43,838 nt of DNA, taken from positions 1 through 43,838 of the forward strand of contig DDIS01000132.1 of NCBI GenBank assembly GCA_002338615.1. Reading direction: 5' to 3'. The notes beneath the pieces were generated by a model, which was given only the letters and a program-made list of their open reading frames with translations, was not told where the DNA came from and made no database searches. A program made the position numbers and the translations under genes. Below, piece after piece: positions 34,441 through 43,577 of the stretch (the stretch's first letter is position 1; each line of letters opens with the position of its first letter). This DNA comes from Proteobacteria bacterium UBA1844. GTDB lineage: Bacteria > Pseudomonadota > Gammaproteobacteria > Steroidobacterales > Woeseiaceae.

Positions 34441-35468
34441 TGAAAGCACTCGTAAAGGCAAAGGCAGAGCGTGGCATCTGGATGGACGACATACCGCGCC
34501 CTGCCGTCGGTCATAATGATGTCCTGATTAAAGTGCGTCGCAGCGCGATTTGCGGCACCGACATTCACATTTATCAGTGGGACGACTGGGCGCGCAATGC
34601 GGTGCCTGTGCCGCTCACGATAGGCCACGAATTCTCGGGCGAGATTGTGGAATGTGGCAGTGAAGTCACGGGGCTTGCACCCGGTGACCGCGTCTCGGCC
34701 GAAGGTCATATTACCTGTGGCGTATGCCGTAATTGCCGCGCAGGCCGCAGGCACCTGTGCAACAAGACAGTGGGTGTTGGTGTCAGCCGACCGGGTGCAT
34801 TTGCTGAATATATTTCGGTGCCGGCCTTTAACGTATTTAAACTGCCCGCCGATATCAGCGATGACATGGCCGCCATTCTCGACCCGCTCGGCAATGCAAC
34901 ACATACAGCCTTGTCGTTCGACCTGGTCGGCGAAGACGTGCTGATTACCGGGGCCGGGCCCATTGGAATGATGGCGGTTGCAATCGCACGCTTCAGCGGC
35001 GCAAGGCACATTGTTATCACCGACATCAACGACTATCGCCTTGGGCTTGCGAAGCAGATGGGCGCCACCGCTACACTGAACGTAACGCGAGACTCACTGG
35101 ATAACACGATGCAACAACTCGGCATGACCGAAGGCTTTGACGTCGGCATGGAGATGTCAGGCAACCCGAAGGCGTTTCGCGACATGCTGCGTACGATGCA
35201 CCACGGTGGGAAAATTGCGATTCTTGGCATTCCACCCGACGAGACCAGCATCGACTGGACCCAGGTAATTTTCAAAGGGCTGTTCTTGAAAGGTATCTAC
35301 GGTCGCGAAATGTTCGAAACCTGGTACAAGATGACCAGCATGCTGCAAAGCGGGCTCAATATCGCACCGATCATCACGCATCATTTCGACATCGACGATT
35401 TCCAGCCCGCTTTTGAAATGATGGAGTCCGGCCACTCCGGCAAAGTCATCCTGAACTGGGCCGGATGA
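34440..35468 (+). CDS. tdh: L-threonine 3-dehydrogenase
   Basis: The product is 342 aa, a zinc-dependent medium-chain dehydrogenase that oxidises L-threonine to 2-amino-3-ketobutyrate with NAD. The catalytic zinc ligands are C38 and H63-E64 ([15 protein letters not shown]), the structural zinc cysteines lie in CGVCRNC and further on in HLC, and the NAD-binding loop is GAGPIGMMA. With kbl it forms the standard threonine-to-glycine pathway. Translationally coupled to kbl. Confidence 0.97.
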   Translation: MKALVKAKAERGIWMDDIPRPAVGHNDVLIKVRRSAICGTDIHIYQWDDWARNAVPVPLTIGHEFSGEIVECGSEVTGLAPGDRVSAEGHITCGVCRNCRAGRRHLCNKTVGVGVSRPGAFAEYISVPAFNVFKLPADISDDMAAILDPLGNATHTALSFDLVGEDVLITGAGPIGMMAVAIARFSGARHIVITDINDYRLGLAKQMGATATLNVTRDSLDNTMQQLGMTEGFDVGMEMSGNPKAFRDMLRTMHHGGKIAILGIPPDETSIDWTQVIFKGLFLKGIYGREMFETWYKMTSMLQSGLNIAPIITHHFDIDDFQPAFEMMESGHSGKVILNWAG

Positions 35469-35473
35469 AAAAA

Positions 35474-35497
35474 TTGGGGACAGTTAACTGTCCCCAA
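35474..35497. repeat. 24-bp perfect palindrome between convergent genes
   Basis: TTGGGGACAGTT is followed directly by its reverse complement. It lies 6 bp after the tdh stop and 11 bp before the sppA stop, with A-runs before it and TTTT after it. It could serve as a two-way terminator. The GGGGACAGTT...AACTGTCCCC motif also resembles short palindromes that accompany REP-associated transposases, though none is in this window. Confidence 0.75.
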
Positions 35498-35507
35498 CAC
35501 TTTTCGC

Positions 35508-37388
35508 TTAGTCGATTTGGCACAAACAGTGCGCGTAAACGCCTTGCGGGTCATCGAAACGCAAAAGAGGTTCGATCAGGCTTTCCAGTTTGCCGGCGAT
35601 CGCCTGTAATCGGCTGCTGCGTGGCGCGAATGCGTGCAGGTCGACGCCCATCGTTGACGCTGCGCCGAAAATATCGATCAATAGCTGTTCCGTCGGCGTG
35701 AGTTCCTGTCCGATATGGCGCACGCCATACTCACCCTCGTCGAGTCCCGCCAGTCTCGCTGCAGCCGCTATCGCATCCTCAAGATCGCCCAGCTCGTCGA
35801 CGAGGCCGTTGTCCATTGCATCCTGGCCGGTCCAGACCCGGCCTTGCCCGATCGCATCCACCGCCGATTTTTCCATGCCACGATACGTTGCGACCCGGGT
35901 GATGAAGTCGTCATAGCCATCTTCAATAATCGACTGAAACAGGGCCTTCGCATGCTCCGACATTGCCCGATCCGGGCGAAACTCCCCTGCCCACGTGGTC
36001 GAACCGATACCATCAACATTGATACCCAGCGCCTCCATCGAGCGCTGGAACGTTTGAAACATACCGAAGATGCCAATTGATCCGGTTACCGTCGCCGGGC
36101 TCGCAAAGATCTCGTCGGCACCTGCCGATATCCAGTAACCGCCTGACGCTGCCGTGCTGCCCATGGACGCGACCACCGGCTTGCCCGCCTCCTGCAATCG
36201 CGCAATTTCATTACCAATAACGTCCGAGGCGAACACGCTGCCGCCCGGACTGTCGACCCGAAATACCACCGCTGCCACCGAGTCATCATCCAGCGCCTTC
36301 TTCAGTAGCTTGCTCGTCGAATCCGCACCGGTCATTCCTGGCGGGGGCGAGCCGAACGTGATCTCACCGGAGGCAACGATGACCGCGACATTTTCAGCTT
36401 GCAACCCGGTACCTTGCAGAAGCCGCATTTGCGCGATGTAGTCGTACATGGCCGCCGCCACGTGGCCGTCGGGCGCTTCTTTATCTGCACCGACTTTTGC
36501 AACCAGCAGATCGCTGATTTCATTGCGCGTCATGAGCCCGTCAACCAGTCTGTGAGCGAGCGCTGCCTCGGCAAAACCACCACCCGCCGCCGCTATGTTG
36601 TCGACAAGACTTTCCACAAAGTCGTCCACAGCTCCTTCATCCAGCCCACGCGCCGTGGTGACATCTGATTTGTACATTGTCCACAACTGGTCGGTCAGGC
36701 GTGAAAGATCCTCGCGCGCTTCGCTCGACATATCCATGCGCGTGTATGGCTCGACAAAGGTCTTGTGCGAGCCGACACGAAATACATTCCAGTCGATGCG
36801 TAACTTATCGATCGCATCTTTATAATAGGTACGAAAGCTGCCATAACCCTGCAACTGGATCATTCCGGAAGGGTGCAGATAGACCTTGTCGGCATGTGCG
36901 GCCAGGAAATATCCGCCCTGCGACATGAAATCGGCGCTGGCAATTATTGGCTTTCCAGCATCGCGGACCTCCTGCATCGCGTGCGCAATGCGCTGTAACT
37001 TGCTCAAGCCGCCGCCTGCCAGGTTACTCAGTTCGAGGTGCACAAGCTTGATACGCTTGTCGGTGCTCGCAAACCTGAGTGCATCCACCAGGTCCTGCAC
37101 AACGGTCTGTGACTCGGGAGTGCCGCCGAATAATTTGAGCTTGGCGCGATCGAAGGGGTCGCCCTCAAACTGCTCAACGAGTACGCCGCTTGGGCGCAAT
37201 TCAAGTGCTGCATCGGTTGGCATGATCGGCGCGGCTTTGTTTACAGCGACTACAATGATCGAAAACATCGCCAGCAACACAATCAGGTGCAATACCTTGC
37301 GTAAGCCATCGGCACCGCGCCACAGACCGTGCAGGAATCTTAAGAACGGGTTTGGATTGCGAGCGTTGTCTGAACTTAGATCAGTCAT
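35508..37388 (-). CDS. sppA: SppA, signal peptide peptidase (67-kDa type)
   Basis: The product is 626 aa, the long form with two SppA domains. One N-terminal membrane anchor (about 33-52) places the body in the periplasm. The catalytic dyad is K209 in GSHKTFVEPYTR and S415 in TAASGGYWIS. It degrades cleaved signal peptides in the inner membrane. It lies 13 bp downstream of the sorbosone-dehydrogenase-like gene on the same strand, at the end of a run that starts with the TRAP transporter genes. Confidence 0.95.
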   Translation of the reverse strand: MTDLSSDNARNPNPFLRFLHGLWRGADGLRKVLHLIVLLAMFSIIVVAVNKAAPIMPTDAALELRPSGVLVEQFEGDPFDRAKLKLFGGTPESQTVVQDLVDALRFASTDKRIKLVHLELSNLAGGGLSKLQRIAHAMQEVRDAGKPIIASADFMSQGGYFLAAHADKVYLHPSGMIQLQGYGSFRTYYKDAIDKLRIDWNVFRVGSHKTFVEPYTRMDMSSEAREDLSRLTDQLWTMYKSDVTTARGLDEGAVDDFVESLVDNIAAAGGGFAEAALAHRLVDGLMTRNEISDLLVAKVGADKEAPDGHVAAAMYDYIAQMRLLQGTGLQAENVAVIVASGEITFGSPPPGMTGADSTSKLLKKALDDDSVAAVVFRVDSPGGSVFASDVIGNEIARLQEAGKPVVASMGSTAASGGYWISAGADEIFASPATVTGSIGIFGMFQTFQRSMEALGINVDGIGSTTWAGEFRPDRAMSEHAKALFQSIIEDGYDDFITRVATYRGMEKSAVDAIGQGRVWTGQDAMDNGLVDELGDLEDAIAAAARLAGLDEGEYGVRHIGQELTPTEQLLIDIFGAASTMGVDLHAFAPRSSRLQAIAGKLESLIEPLLRFDDPQGVYAHCLCQID

Positions 37389-37401
37389 GAATCATTAAAC
37401 C

Positions 37402-38520
37402 TCAATGGTCGCTTCCAGGTTCGTCGTAGCGAACGCGATATACCTTGCCCGAATAGTCGTCACTGACCAGCAGTGAGCCGTCATCGTAGACGAGTAGATC
37501 GACCGGGCGGCCGCGCGTCTCCTGACCCTTGACCCAGCCTTCGGCAAACGGCGTGTACGAAACCGCGTTGCCGTTTACAAGCTGCACGAGCGAAACCCGG
37601 TAGCCGACCTTTTTCGAACTATTCCAGGACCCGTGCTCCGCAATGAACAGCTGGCCACGATAGGCCGCTGGAAACATCTCGCCGGTATAGAATTTCAAGC
37701 CCAGTGCCGCGACATGCGCGCCTAACTTCTGTGCCGGTGCCCGATAGTCTGCACAGTTTCTGCCGTCCCCGAACTTGGGATCCGGAACCGAACCCGCGTG
37801 ACAGTATGGGAAGCCGAAGTGCTGGCCCACCTCGGTCACCCGATTGAGTTCGTCGGCTGGCAAGTCATCGCCCATCATGTCACGGCCATTATCCGTGAAC
37901 CACAATTCACCAGTGCCGGGGCACCAGGTAAATCCTACGGAATTACGCACGCCACGCGCGACGATTTCTCGTTCGCTGCCGTCGCTGTTCATGCGAACAA
38001 TTTTAGCAAATCCTTCCCGATCACAAATATTGCAGGGCGCACCAATAGCGATGTACAGCTTGTTATCGGGCCCAAAGCCAATGTAGCGCCAGCCGTGATG
38101 TCCTTCGGAGGGCAAGCTTATATCCAGCACTTCCGGCTGCGGCGACCTGGCATAGGTCGCGCCAATGTTTCGATATAAAAGCACACGCGAAATTTCCGCA
38201 ACGTAAAGGTCGCCGTCGTGGTACGCAATACCGTTTGGAGACTTCAGTTTTTTATCGATCTCAACGACACGATTCTCGCCTGCTGTTGGTACCACGGCGT
38301 AGACAGAGCCGGCAGACCGAGTGCTGACATAGACCACACCGTTATCGCCAAGCGCCAGAGAGCGAGCATTCTTCACTTCGGCAAAGACCTCGATCGAAAA
38401 ACCGGGCGGCAGCGAGATCTCGTCCAGGTCGACGTCGGCCCGGGCAACACAAATCTGCAGCGTGAATGTAAGAAACCCGAGTATTGTCACTAAGGCTGAC
38501 CGGGCCAAGAATGGGCGCAT
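37402..38520 (-). CDS. Sorbosone dehydrogenase family periplasmic protein
   Basis: The product is 372 aa. A signal peptide (about 1-28, ending ARA) is followed by a six-bladed beta-propeller of the glucose/sorbosone dehydrogenase family (PQQ-dependent in known members): SLALGDNGVVYVSTR, then PNGIAYHDGDLYVAEISRV, HHGWRYIGFGPDNKLYIAIGAPCN and LWFTDNGRDMMGDDLPADELN. These match the soluble quinoprotein pattern, acting on sugars or other alcohols and aldehydes. The substrate is unknown. It starts 6 bp after dctM stops, so it may act on a compound handled by the transporter. Confidence 0.82.
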   Translation of the reverse strand: MRPFLARSALVTILGFLTFTLQICVARADVDLDEISLPPGFSIEVFAEVKNARSLALGDNGVVYVSTRSAGSVYAVVPTAGENRVVEIDKKLKSPNGIAYHDGDLYVAEISRVLLYRNIGATYARSPQPEVLDISLPSEGHHGWRYIGFGPDNKLYIAIGAPCNICDREGFAKIVRMNSDGSEREIVARGVRNSVGFTWCPGTGELWFTDNGRDMMGDDLPADELNRVTEVGQHFGFPYCHAGSVPDPKFGDGRNCADYRAPAQKLGAHVAALGLKFYTGEMFPAAYRGQLFIAEHGSWNSSKKVGYRVSLVQLVNGNAVSYTPFAEGWVKGQETRGRPVDLLVYDDGSLLVSDDYSGKVYRVRYDEPGSDH

Positions 38521-38526
38521 TTTTGC

Positions 38527-39786
38527 TTACTCCGCTAAGAGCCACAGCGACAACTGCGGCCAGAACGTTATAAGAATAACGGACATTGTCAGAATTAGCA
38601 GGAATGGAAAGGTGGCCGAATACACGTGCATGATGGGCTTGTCGAAGCGATAGCTGGCGATGAACAGGTTCAGGCCAACCGGCGGTGTCAGGTATCCCAG
38701 CTGCATTGCCGCGAGGAACACGATGCCGAGGTGTACAGGGTTGATGTCGTAGCCCGCCGCGATGGGCAGAATCAGCGGCACAACCAGCACCGTGGCTGAA
38801 AAAATATCCAGGATGGCGCCGAGGACCAGCAGGAATACGAGCAATAGCAACAGGAACGTCGTCTGGCCGGTGACAAAGCCCGCGACGAACTCCAGCAACA
38901 TTTGTGGAATACCGGCACCGATCATGTAATTGGTTGATGCCAGCGAGACGCCGAGAATCAACAGGATCCCGCCCACCAGTACCATCGACGAGCGCATGAT
39001 CTGTGGCAGTTCGCGAAGGCGTATCTCGCGGAGGATAAAAACCTCCACCAGCAGAACGTAGAGGGCCGTCACCGCGGCTGCCTCCGACACCGCGAAATAG
39101 CCCGAATAGATGCCGCCGAGCACAACGATCGGCAAGGGCAACTCCCAGATGGATTCGCGCACGGCGCCGCGGAATTCGGCAAAAGAAAATGAACTCAGGG
39201 GCCGCCGAATGGCGCGATTGACCCACAAACACCAGCCAGCGAGCATAACCAGCATAAGCATGCCGGGTAATATACCGGCCAGGAACAGGTCGTCGATCGA
39301 AACCTCGGCAACCACGCCGTACAGAATCAACGGCAATGATGGCGCAAACAACAGGCCAAGGCTGCCCGAGGATGTGACCAGTCCGAGGTTGAACTTGTCC
39401 GGGTAACCGTCCTGCTGCAAGGCAGGATAAAGAATGGCGCCGAGTGCAATGATCGTGACACCGGATGCGCCGGTAAAAGCTGTGAAAAACGCACAGGCTG
39501 CGAGACAAACAATGGCAAGGCCGCCTGGCATCCAGCCGAGCATAGCGCCGGTCAGCCTTACCAGTCGTTTCGGCGCATTGCTCTCGCTGAGTAAATAGCC
39601 GGCAAAAGTAAACAGGGGAATCGCTGCTAAAAACGGCAAGTCCGCAATGCTGAGTATCTCGAGCGACATGTTCATGAGGTCGGTGCCCTCACGATCGAAA
39701 CCGAGCATCGCACTGGTTGCAATGATTGCGAACAGCGGTGCACCGAACACCGCAAGCAGTACCAGCAGCAGACTGGCGACGATCAC
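38527..39786 (-). CDS. dctM: TRAP transporter large membrane subunit (DctM)
   Basis: The product is 419 aa with about twelve hydrophobic segments. LFTFAGYLLSESNAPKRLVRL, AFFTAFTGASGVTIIALGAILYP, and the later TPPVGLNLFIA are family hallmarks. It moves the substrate with sodium symport. The start is GTG, overlapping the dctQ stop by 4 bp (GTGA). Confidence 0.93.
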   Translation of the reverse strand: MIVASLLLVLLAVFGAPLFAIIATSAMLGFDREGTDLMNMSLEILSIADLPFLAAIPLFTFAGYLLSESNAPKRLVRLTGAMLGWMPGGLAIVCLAACAFFTAFTGASGVTIIALGAILYPALQQDGYPDKFNLGLVTSSGSLGLLFAPSLPLILYGVVAEVSIDDLFLAGILPGMLMLVMLAGWCLWVNRAIRRPLSSFSFAEFRGAVRESIWELPLPIVVLGGIYSGYFAVSEAAAVTALYVLLVEVFILREIRLRELPQIMRSSMVLVGGILLILGVSLASTNYMIGAGIPQMLLEFVAGFVTGQTTFLLLLLVFLLVLGAILDIFSATVLVVPLILPIAAGYDINPVHLGIVFLAAMQLGYLTPPVGLNLFIASYRFDKPIMHVYSATFPFLLILTMSVILITFWPQLSLWLLAE

Positions 39787-40298
39787 GATTCCGACTCCGG
39801 CTCCGGCTCCGGCCCGATTGCAATCGCGATCACCTGCTGTCCCACGAGTACGAGAAACCGATAGCCCAGCACGGCGAATGCAAACGGCACCACCATATGC
39901 GCGATCCAGGCCGGGGTATTGACCATGAGAGTGTCGCCGAATTCGATCTCGAGCTTAAGATAACGCCACGCGTGCCAGGCGATCACAAAACATACGACTG
40001 CCGCAAATGTATCGACAACGATGCGTACTATGCTCACCGCTATTGCCGATAGCAGGTGCGATAAGGCATCGATACGTATGTGGCGGTTGTCGCGGCAGGC
40101 GGCGATGGAACCAAACAGTGCCAGCCAAAGCACGATGAGCTTGATCAGTTCATCGGCCCAGATTAATCCCGACGAAAATATTTCGCGCATTGCAATCTGG
40201 CCCACGGCCAGCAGCATCATGCCACTCAACAGGATGACCAGGGCCAGGTTTTCGACGAAACGGCCGGCGCGATCGAGTCGGGTTAGCAAAAGCTTCAA
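39783..40298 (-). CDS. dctQ: TRAP transporter small membrane subunit (DctQ)
   Basis: The product is 171 aa with four membrane segments. Family-type features are RFVENLALVILLSGMMLLAVGQIAMRE near the start and WADELIKLIVLWLALFGSIAACRDNRHIRIDAL (about 44-76), the second having the conserved WxxEL and HIxID-type elements. The tail ends with Pro-Glu-Ser repeats (PEPEPESES). It pairs with DctM. Confidence 0.92.
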   Translation of the reverse strand: MKLLLTRLDRAGRFVENLALVILLSGMMLLAVGQIAMREIFSSGLIWADELIKLIVLWLALFGSIAACRDNRHIRIDALSHLLSAIAVSIVRIVVDTFAAVVCFVIAWHAWRYLKLEIEFGDTLMVNTPAWIAHMVVPFAFAVLGYRFLVLVGQQVIAIAIGPEPEPESES

Positions 40299-40310
40299 GG
40301 GCTTTATGGC

Positions 40311-41324
40311 TCAGTCGTTGTTCGCGTGTGCCGCACGATAATCGCGAACGTAGCCCATCATCTCTTCATAGAGTGCCGGGGAAAATGATCCTTCGGCGGC
40401 CAGCTTGCGGTTTAGCTCCAGCATAGTCGAACGCAATTTTGCCTCATCCCCGGGCTCGAAATTGACCACTTCTATTTTTTGTTTTAACAGTGATTCGAGT
40501 GCGGCGGCATTGTCGATCAGGTTCTGTTTGTCAAAATTCGCGTACATTTCGGTCATGACATCCCTGACTACCGCCTGGTCTGCATCACTTAGTTTTGCGA
40601 ACGCCTTCTTGTCGATCGCCATGAAGCCGATCGTGTAGGAAAGGGGCAGCTCCGTGATGTACTTCACCTTGGTATGCCACTGCAGCACCAGTGCACCAAT
40701 GGGCGAAATTCCGACGATATCGATCAGTCCCGTTTGCAGGCCGGTAAGGACGTCCGTCAACGGCAATGTTACCGGCGACAACGACAATGCTTCCATTGAC
40801 GCGTAGCTGATCGGATCACCCTCGGGCACCCAGACCCGCTTGCCGCGCAAATCATCAATCGTACGCACCGGGGTGTTCGACATGATCACGGCAAAGCCGC
40901 CGGCCGCGAAACCAAAGCTGACGAAACCGGCGTCATTGAGCCCCTTGACCAGCTTCTCATCCAGTTTGCTCCGCACATAGGCGGCTTCCTCGTAGGAGTC
41001 GAACACCATTGGCAAACCGAGCAGATTGATGTCTGGAAAACGGCTGCTGATGGCGGACGGTGTGAAAGCACCTCCTTGCAACGCACCGATGCGAATCTTG
41101 CCGAGCACCTTGCTGTCGTTGCCCTGCACGCCGCCGCCGTAGAACTTGATCTTGACGCGACCGTCTGTGCGCTTATCGATCATTTCGGCACCGGCCCGCA
41201 TATCCTGCATCCACTGCGATCCTTCCGGCGTTATGGTCGCTAGCTTCAGAGTCTGGGCCGCGGCAAGGTTGGCGAAGCCAACAGACAAAGCGACGAGTAC
41301 GAATGTTTTCATTATCTTGTCCAT
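40311..41324 (-). CDS. dctP: TRAP transporter substrate-binding protein (DctP)
   Basis: The product is 337 aa. A signal peptide ending AAAQ precedes a DctP fold: LKLATITPEGSQWMQDMRAGAEMIDKRTDGRVKIKFY, then LPMVFDSYEEAAYV, then DDLRGKRVWVPEGDPISYASMEALSLSPVTLPLTDVLTGLQTGLID. The Arg of RGKRVWV is the residue that in DctP proteins usually binds a carboxylate. The ligand is not known. A second ATG at 41312 is equally likely as start. Together with the TatT lipoprotein upstream it fits a TPAT-type transporter. Confidence 0.92.
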   Translation of the reverse strand: MDKIMKTFVLVALSVGFANLAAAQTLKLATITPEGSQWMQDMRAGAEMIDKRTDGRVKIKFYGGGVQGNDSKVLGKIRIGALQGGAFTPSAISSRFPDINLLGLPMVFDSYEEAAYVRSKLDEKLVKGLNDAGFVSFGFAAGGFAVIMSNTPVRTIDDLRGKRVWVPEGDPISYASMEALSLSPVTLPLTDVLTGLQTGLIDIVGISPIGALVLQWHTKVKYITELPLSYTIGFMAIDKKAFAKLSDADQAVVRDVMTEMYANFDKQNLIDNAAALESLLKQKIEVVNFEPGDEAKLRSTMLELNRKLAAEGSFSPALYEEMMGYVRDYRAAHANND

Positions 41325-41374
41325 CGTTAGGGCACGACTAGTACCGATCGTGCAGCACGCGATCCGGAGGGCGG

Positions 41375-42247
41375 CTAAAAATAGTCGTCAGCCTCGGCGA
41401 GCATGACTTCCGCCTCTTCTTTCGCAAGTACATTTGACAGCGTCAGGCCGTCGGCGTAGGAATCTGCTTCAAGCACTTCGTTCAGCAAGCGATCATGCAG
41501 TTCCCGATCGTAAAGCATCTTCGCATAACCGCGCGCATACTCAACTTTCGCGGACAGGTCGCGACCATTGGTCATGGCGATTGCTTTTTCGAAATGCTCG
41601 CGTGCCTCTTCAGGCTTGCCGCCAAGTGCCGGCGGTCGCAGGGTCAGGAGTATGCCCATGTAGGTGTGAGTGGATGGCGCAACATCGTCACCCGCGATCT
41701 TCAGGTAGTGCTCGAACAGTGCCTCAACATCAGGCAGTTCCGCGAGCGTGTCCCAGTCCGAACTGTGCACCCGCATATAGGCCAGCGTCGCGAATCCATA
41801 GGTGTAAAGGTACTCGGCATTTTTCGGCCCGACGCCTTCCAGGCTCGCCACGAACTCGTCGTAATTCATACCGCGCCAGTTACACGCATCCGCGTAGCGC
41901 AGGCACATCGCTTCGGTCGCATAACGCCGCGCGCGACTCGTCAACCGGCCTGCTCGAGTCGGCTCGCCCGCAAAAACCGCGCCGTAGGATGCGTACAGGG
42001 TCGCGGCCGACGACAGCAGGTTGACGCTGTCCGGGTTACCTTCCAGCAGGCTGTCAATAAGTATCATGAAAGACGGGATGGCTTCTTTGACGGTCTCAGG
42101 GTCGTCCTGATTGAGTACCGCTGAGGACAGGTTCTCACCAAAATCGCTCGCGGCGTTCGAAACCACGGTGGCACAGCCACTGGTCAGGAGCAGCGCCAGG
42201 ATGACAATGATCGCTCGCAGCGCGTTGTTAGGAATTGCAAATTGCAT
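41375..42247 (-). CDS. TatT-like TPR lipoprotein of a TRAP transporter
   Basis: The product is 290 aa. The signal peptide ends with lipobox LTSGC (C25), so it is a lipoprotein. The mature part is all-helical with TPR-like repeats: NLLSSAATLYASYGAVFAGE, LYTYGFATLAYMRVH, HTYMGILLTLRPPALGGKPEEAREHFEKAI and KVEYARGYAKMLYDREL. This matches the T component (TatT) that binds the DctP-type protein in TPAT transporters, first described in Treponema. The frame is open to 42352, but MQFAIPNNALRAIIVILALL is the sensible start. It is the first gene of a six-gene minus-strand run. Confidence 0.85.
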   Translation of the reverse strand: MQFAIPNNALRAIIVILALLLTSGCATVVSNAASDFGENLSSAVLNQDDPETVKEAIPSFMILIDSLLEGNPDSVNLLSSAATLYASYGAVFAGEPTRAGRLTSRARRYATEAMCLRYADACNWRGMNYDEFVASLEGVGPKNAEYLYTYGFATLAYMRVHSSDWDTLAELPDVEALFEHYLKIAGDDVAPSTHTYMGILLTLRPPALGGKPEEAREHFEKAIAMTNGRDLSAKVEYARGYAKMLYDRELHDRLLNEVLEADSYADGLTLSNVLAKEEAEVMLAEADDYF

Positions 42248-42398
42248 GCGATGACAGACCCAGTCAGGGAACCTCGGGTTCATTTTTTCGACGAAAGGAT
42301 GCCGAATATACGCGAGGTACAGGCCGAATGTGTGGCTTGGCACACGCTTCAACCCGTCCCACCCAAGAATGTGCCTGGGAAATTCGTGACGTGGCCGC

Positions 42399-42418
42399 GT
42401 CCCGGCGGTTGCCGGGAC
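42399..42418. repeat. GC-rich hairpin downstream of rplS
   Basis: GTCCCGGC (42399-42406) and GCCGGGAC (42411-42418) pair perfectly around GGTT. It lies about 55 bases downstream of the rplS stop on the minus strand and 150 bases upstream of the tatT start. No T-run follows, so it may be an mRNA-end stabiliser or part of the following leader rather than a terminator. Confidence 0.6.
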
Positions 42419-42473
42419 ATCTCAGGCCCGAGCAAGGCGAAAGAATATCGAAACCGGAAAACTTTTCCGCTTC

Positions 42474-42818
42474 CTAAATTTTTTCCTTGATGCGCGCGGC
42501 CTTGCCCGTCCGTCCACGAAGATAATAGAGTTTCGCACGACGCACGGCACCACGACGTTTTACCTCGATCGAGTCCACGACCGGGCTGTAGGTCTGGAAA
42601 ATTCGCTCAACGCCCTCGCCATGTGAGATTTTGCGCACGGTGAAAGCAGAATTCAGTCCGCGGTTGCGCTTGGCAATGACGACACCTTCGAAGGCCTGCA
42701 GTCGCTCACGCTCACCTTCCGTGACTTTAACCTGAACCACAACGGTATCCCCAGGTGCAAACGCAGGGATTTCCTTGCTCATCTGTTCCTGGTCGATTGC
42801 TTCGATTATTTTGCTCAT
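42474..42818 (-). CDS. rplS: Ribosomal protein L19
   Basis: The product is 114 aa. [46 protein letters not shown], then [22 protein letters not shown] and [18 protein letters not shown] are the L19 signature. It sits at the 30S-50S interface. It follows trmD with 3 bp between stop and start, in the standard rpsP-rimM-trmD-rplS order. Confidence 0.98.
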   Translation of the reverse strand: MSKIIEAIDQEQMSKEIPAFAPGDTVVVQVKVTEGERERLQAFEGVVIAKRNRGLNSAFTVRKISHGEGVERIFQTYSPVVDSIEVKRRGAVRRAKLYYLRGRTGKAARIKEKI

Positions 42819-42821
42819 AAC

Positions 42822-43577
42822 TTAAGATCCGGATTCTTTCAAAAACTCGTCTAGTAACGCCCGTTGCTCACGGTCCAATTTCAACTTCTCGAGCAAGTCC
42901 GGACGCCTCAAGTAACTGCGCCCCAGCGCCTGCTTTTTTCGCCATCGCAAAATTGCTGCATGGTCGCCTGACAACAGCACGGCCGGCACATCATGTCCCG
43001 CTACCCGTTCCGGGCGCGTGTAATGCGGATAATCGAGCAAGCCGTGCACGAACGAGTCCTGCACCGCTGAGTCGCTGTCGCCGAGCACACCCGGCAACAA
43101 ACGAGTCACTGCATCGATCACCGCCATCGCAGCAATCTCGCCACCCGACAATACAAAATCGCCGAGCGACAATTCTTCATCCACCTGATCGATGAGCAAG
43201 CGCTCGTCGATCCCTTCATACCGGCCTGACAGCAAAATAATGCCTGGCAAAGCCGCAAAATGCTCGGCGCGCGCCTGGTCAAAAACCTGGCCCTGAGGCG
43301 ACAAACCCACCACCGGACAGCCCGCTGGCAGCTTCTCACGCAGCGCCCCGATGGCCGCCGCGACCGGCGCGTACTTCAGCACCATGCCCGGTCCACCGCC
43401 GTACGGTCGATCATCGACGGTCTGGTGCACGTCGCTTGCATGATCGCGCGGATTACCCACGCACAGCTCGATCAGACCGAGATCTTTCGCGCGTCCCACG
43501 ACACCGTGCATTGCAACCTGCAACACCAGCTCAGGCATCAGACTGACTATGCCAAAGTGCACGGCAGTCAATCCCAT
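42822..43577 (-). CDS. trmD: tRNA (guanine-37-N1) methyltransferase
   Basis: The product is 251 aa. LLSGRYEGIDERLL, then ELSLGDFVLSGGEIAAM and the knot region VVGLSPQGQVFDQ identify the SPOUT-type TrmD, which uses AdoMet to modify G37 next to the anticodon and prevents frameshifting. Its ATG overlaps the end of rimM by 10 bp. Confidence 0.98.
   Translation of the reverse strand: MGLTAVHFGIVSLMPELVLQVAMHGVVGRAKDLGLIELCVGNPRDHASDVHQTVDDRPYGGGPGMVLKYAPVAAAIGALREKLPAGCPVVGLSPQGQVFDQARAEHFAALPGIILLSGRYEGIDERLLIDQVDEELSLGDFVLSGGEIAAMAVIDAVTRLLPGVLGDSDSAVQDSFVHGLLDYPHYTRPERVAGHDVPAVLLSGDHAAILRWRKKQALGRSYLRRPDLLEKLKLDREQRALLDEFLKESGS

Noticed and set aside
38342..39508. Long minus-strand frame overlapping dctM and the dehydrogenase gene
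   Set aside because: Arg/His/Cys-rich shadow frame of dctM with no motif; dctM and its neighbour explain the region.
42235..42477. Plus-strand small open frames between tatT and rplS
   Set aside because: Antisense to the intergenic hairpin region, with no ribosome binding site and no hydrophobic or conserved pattern.
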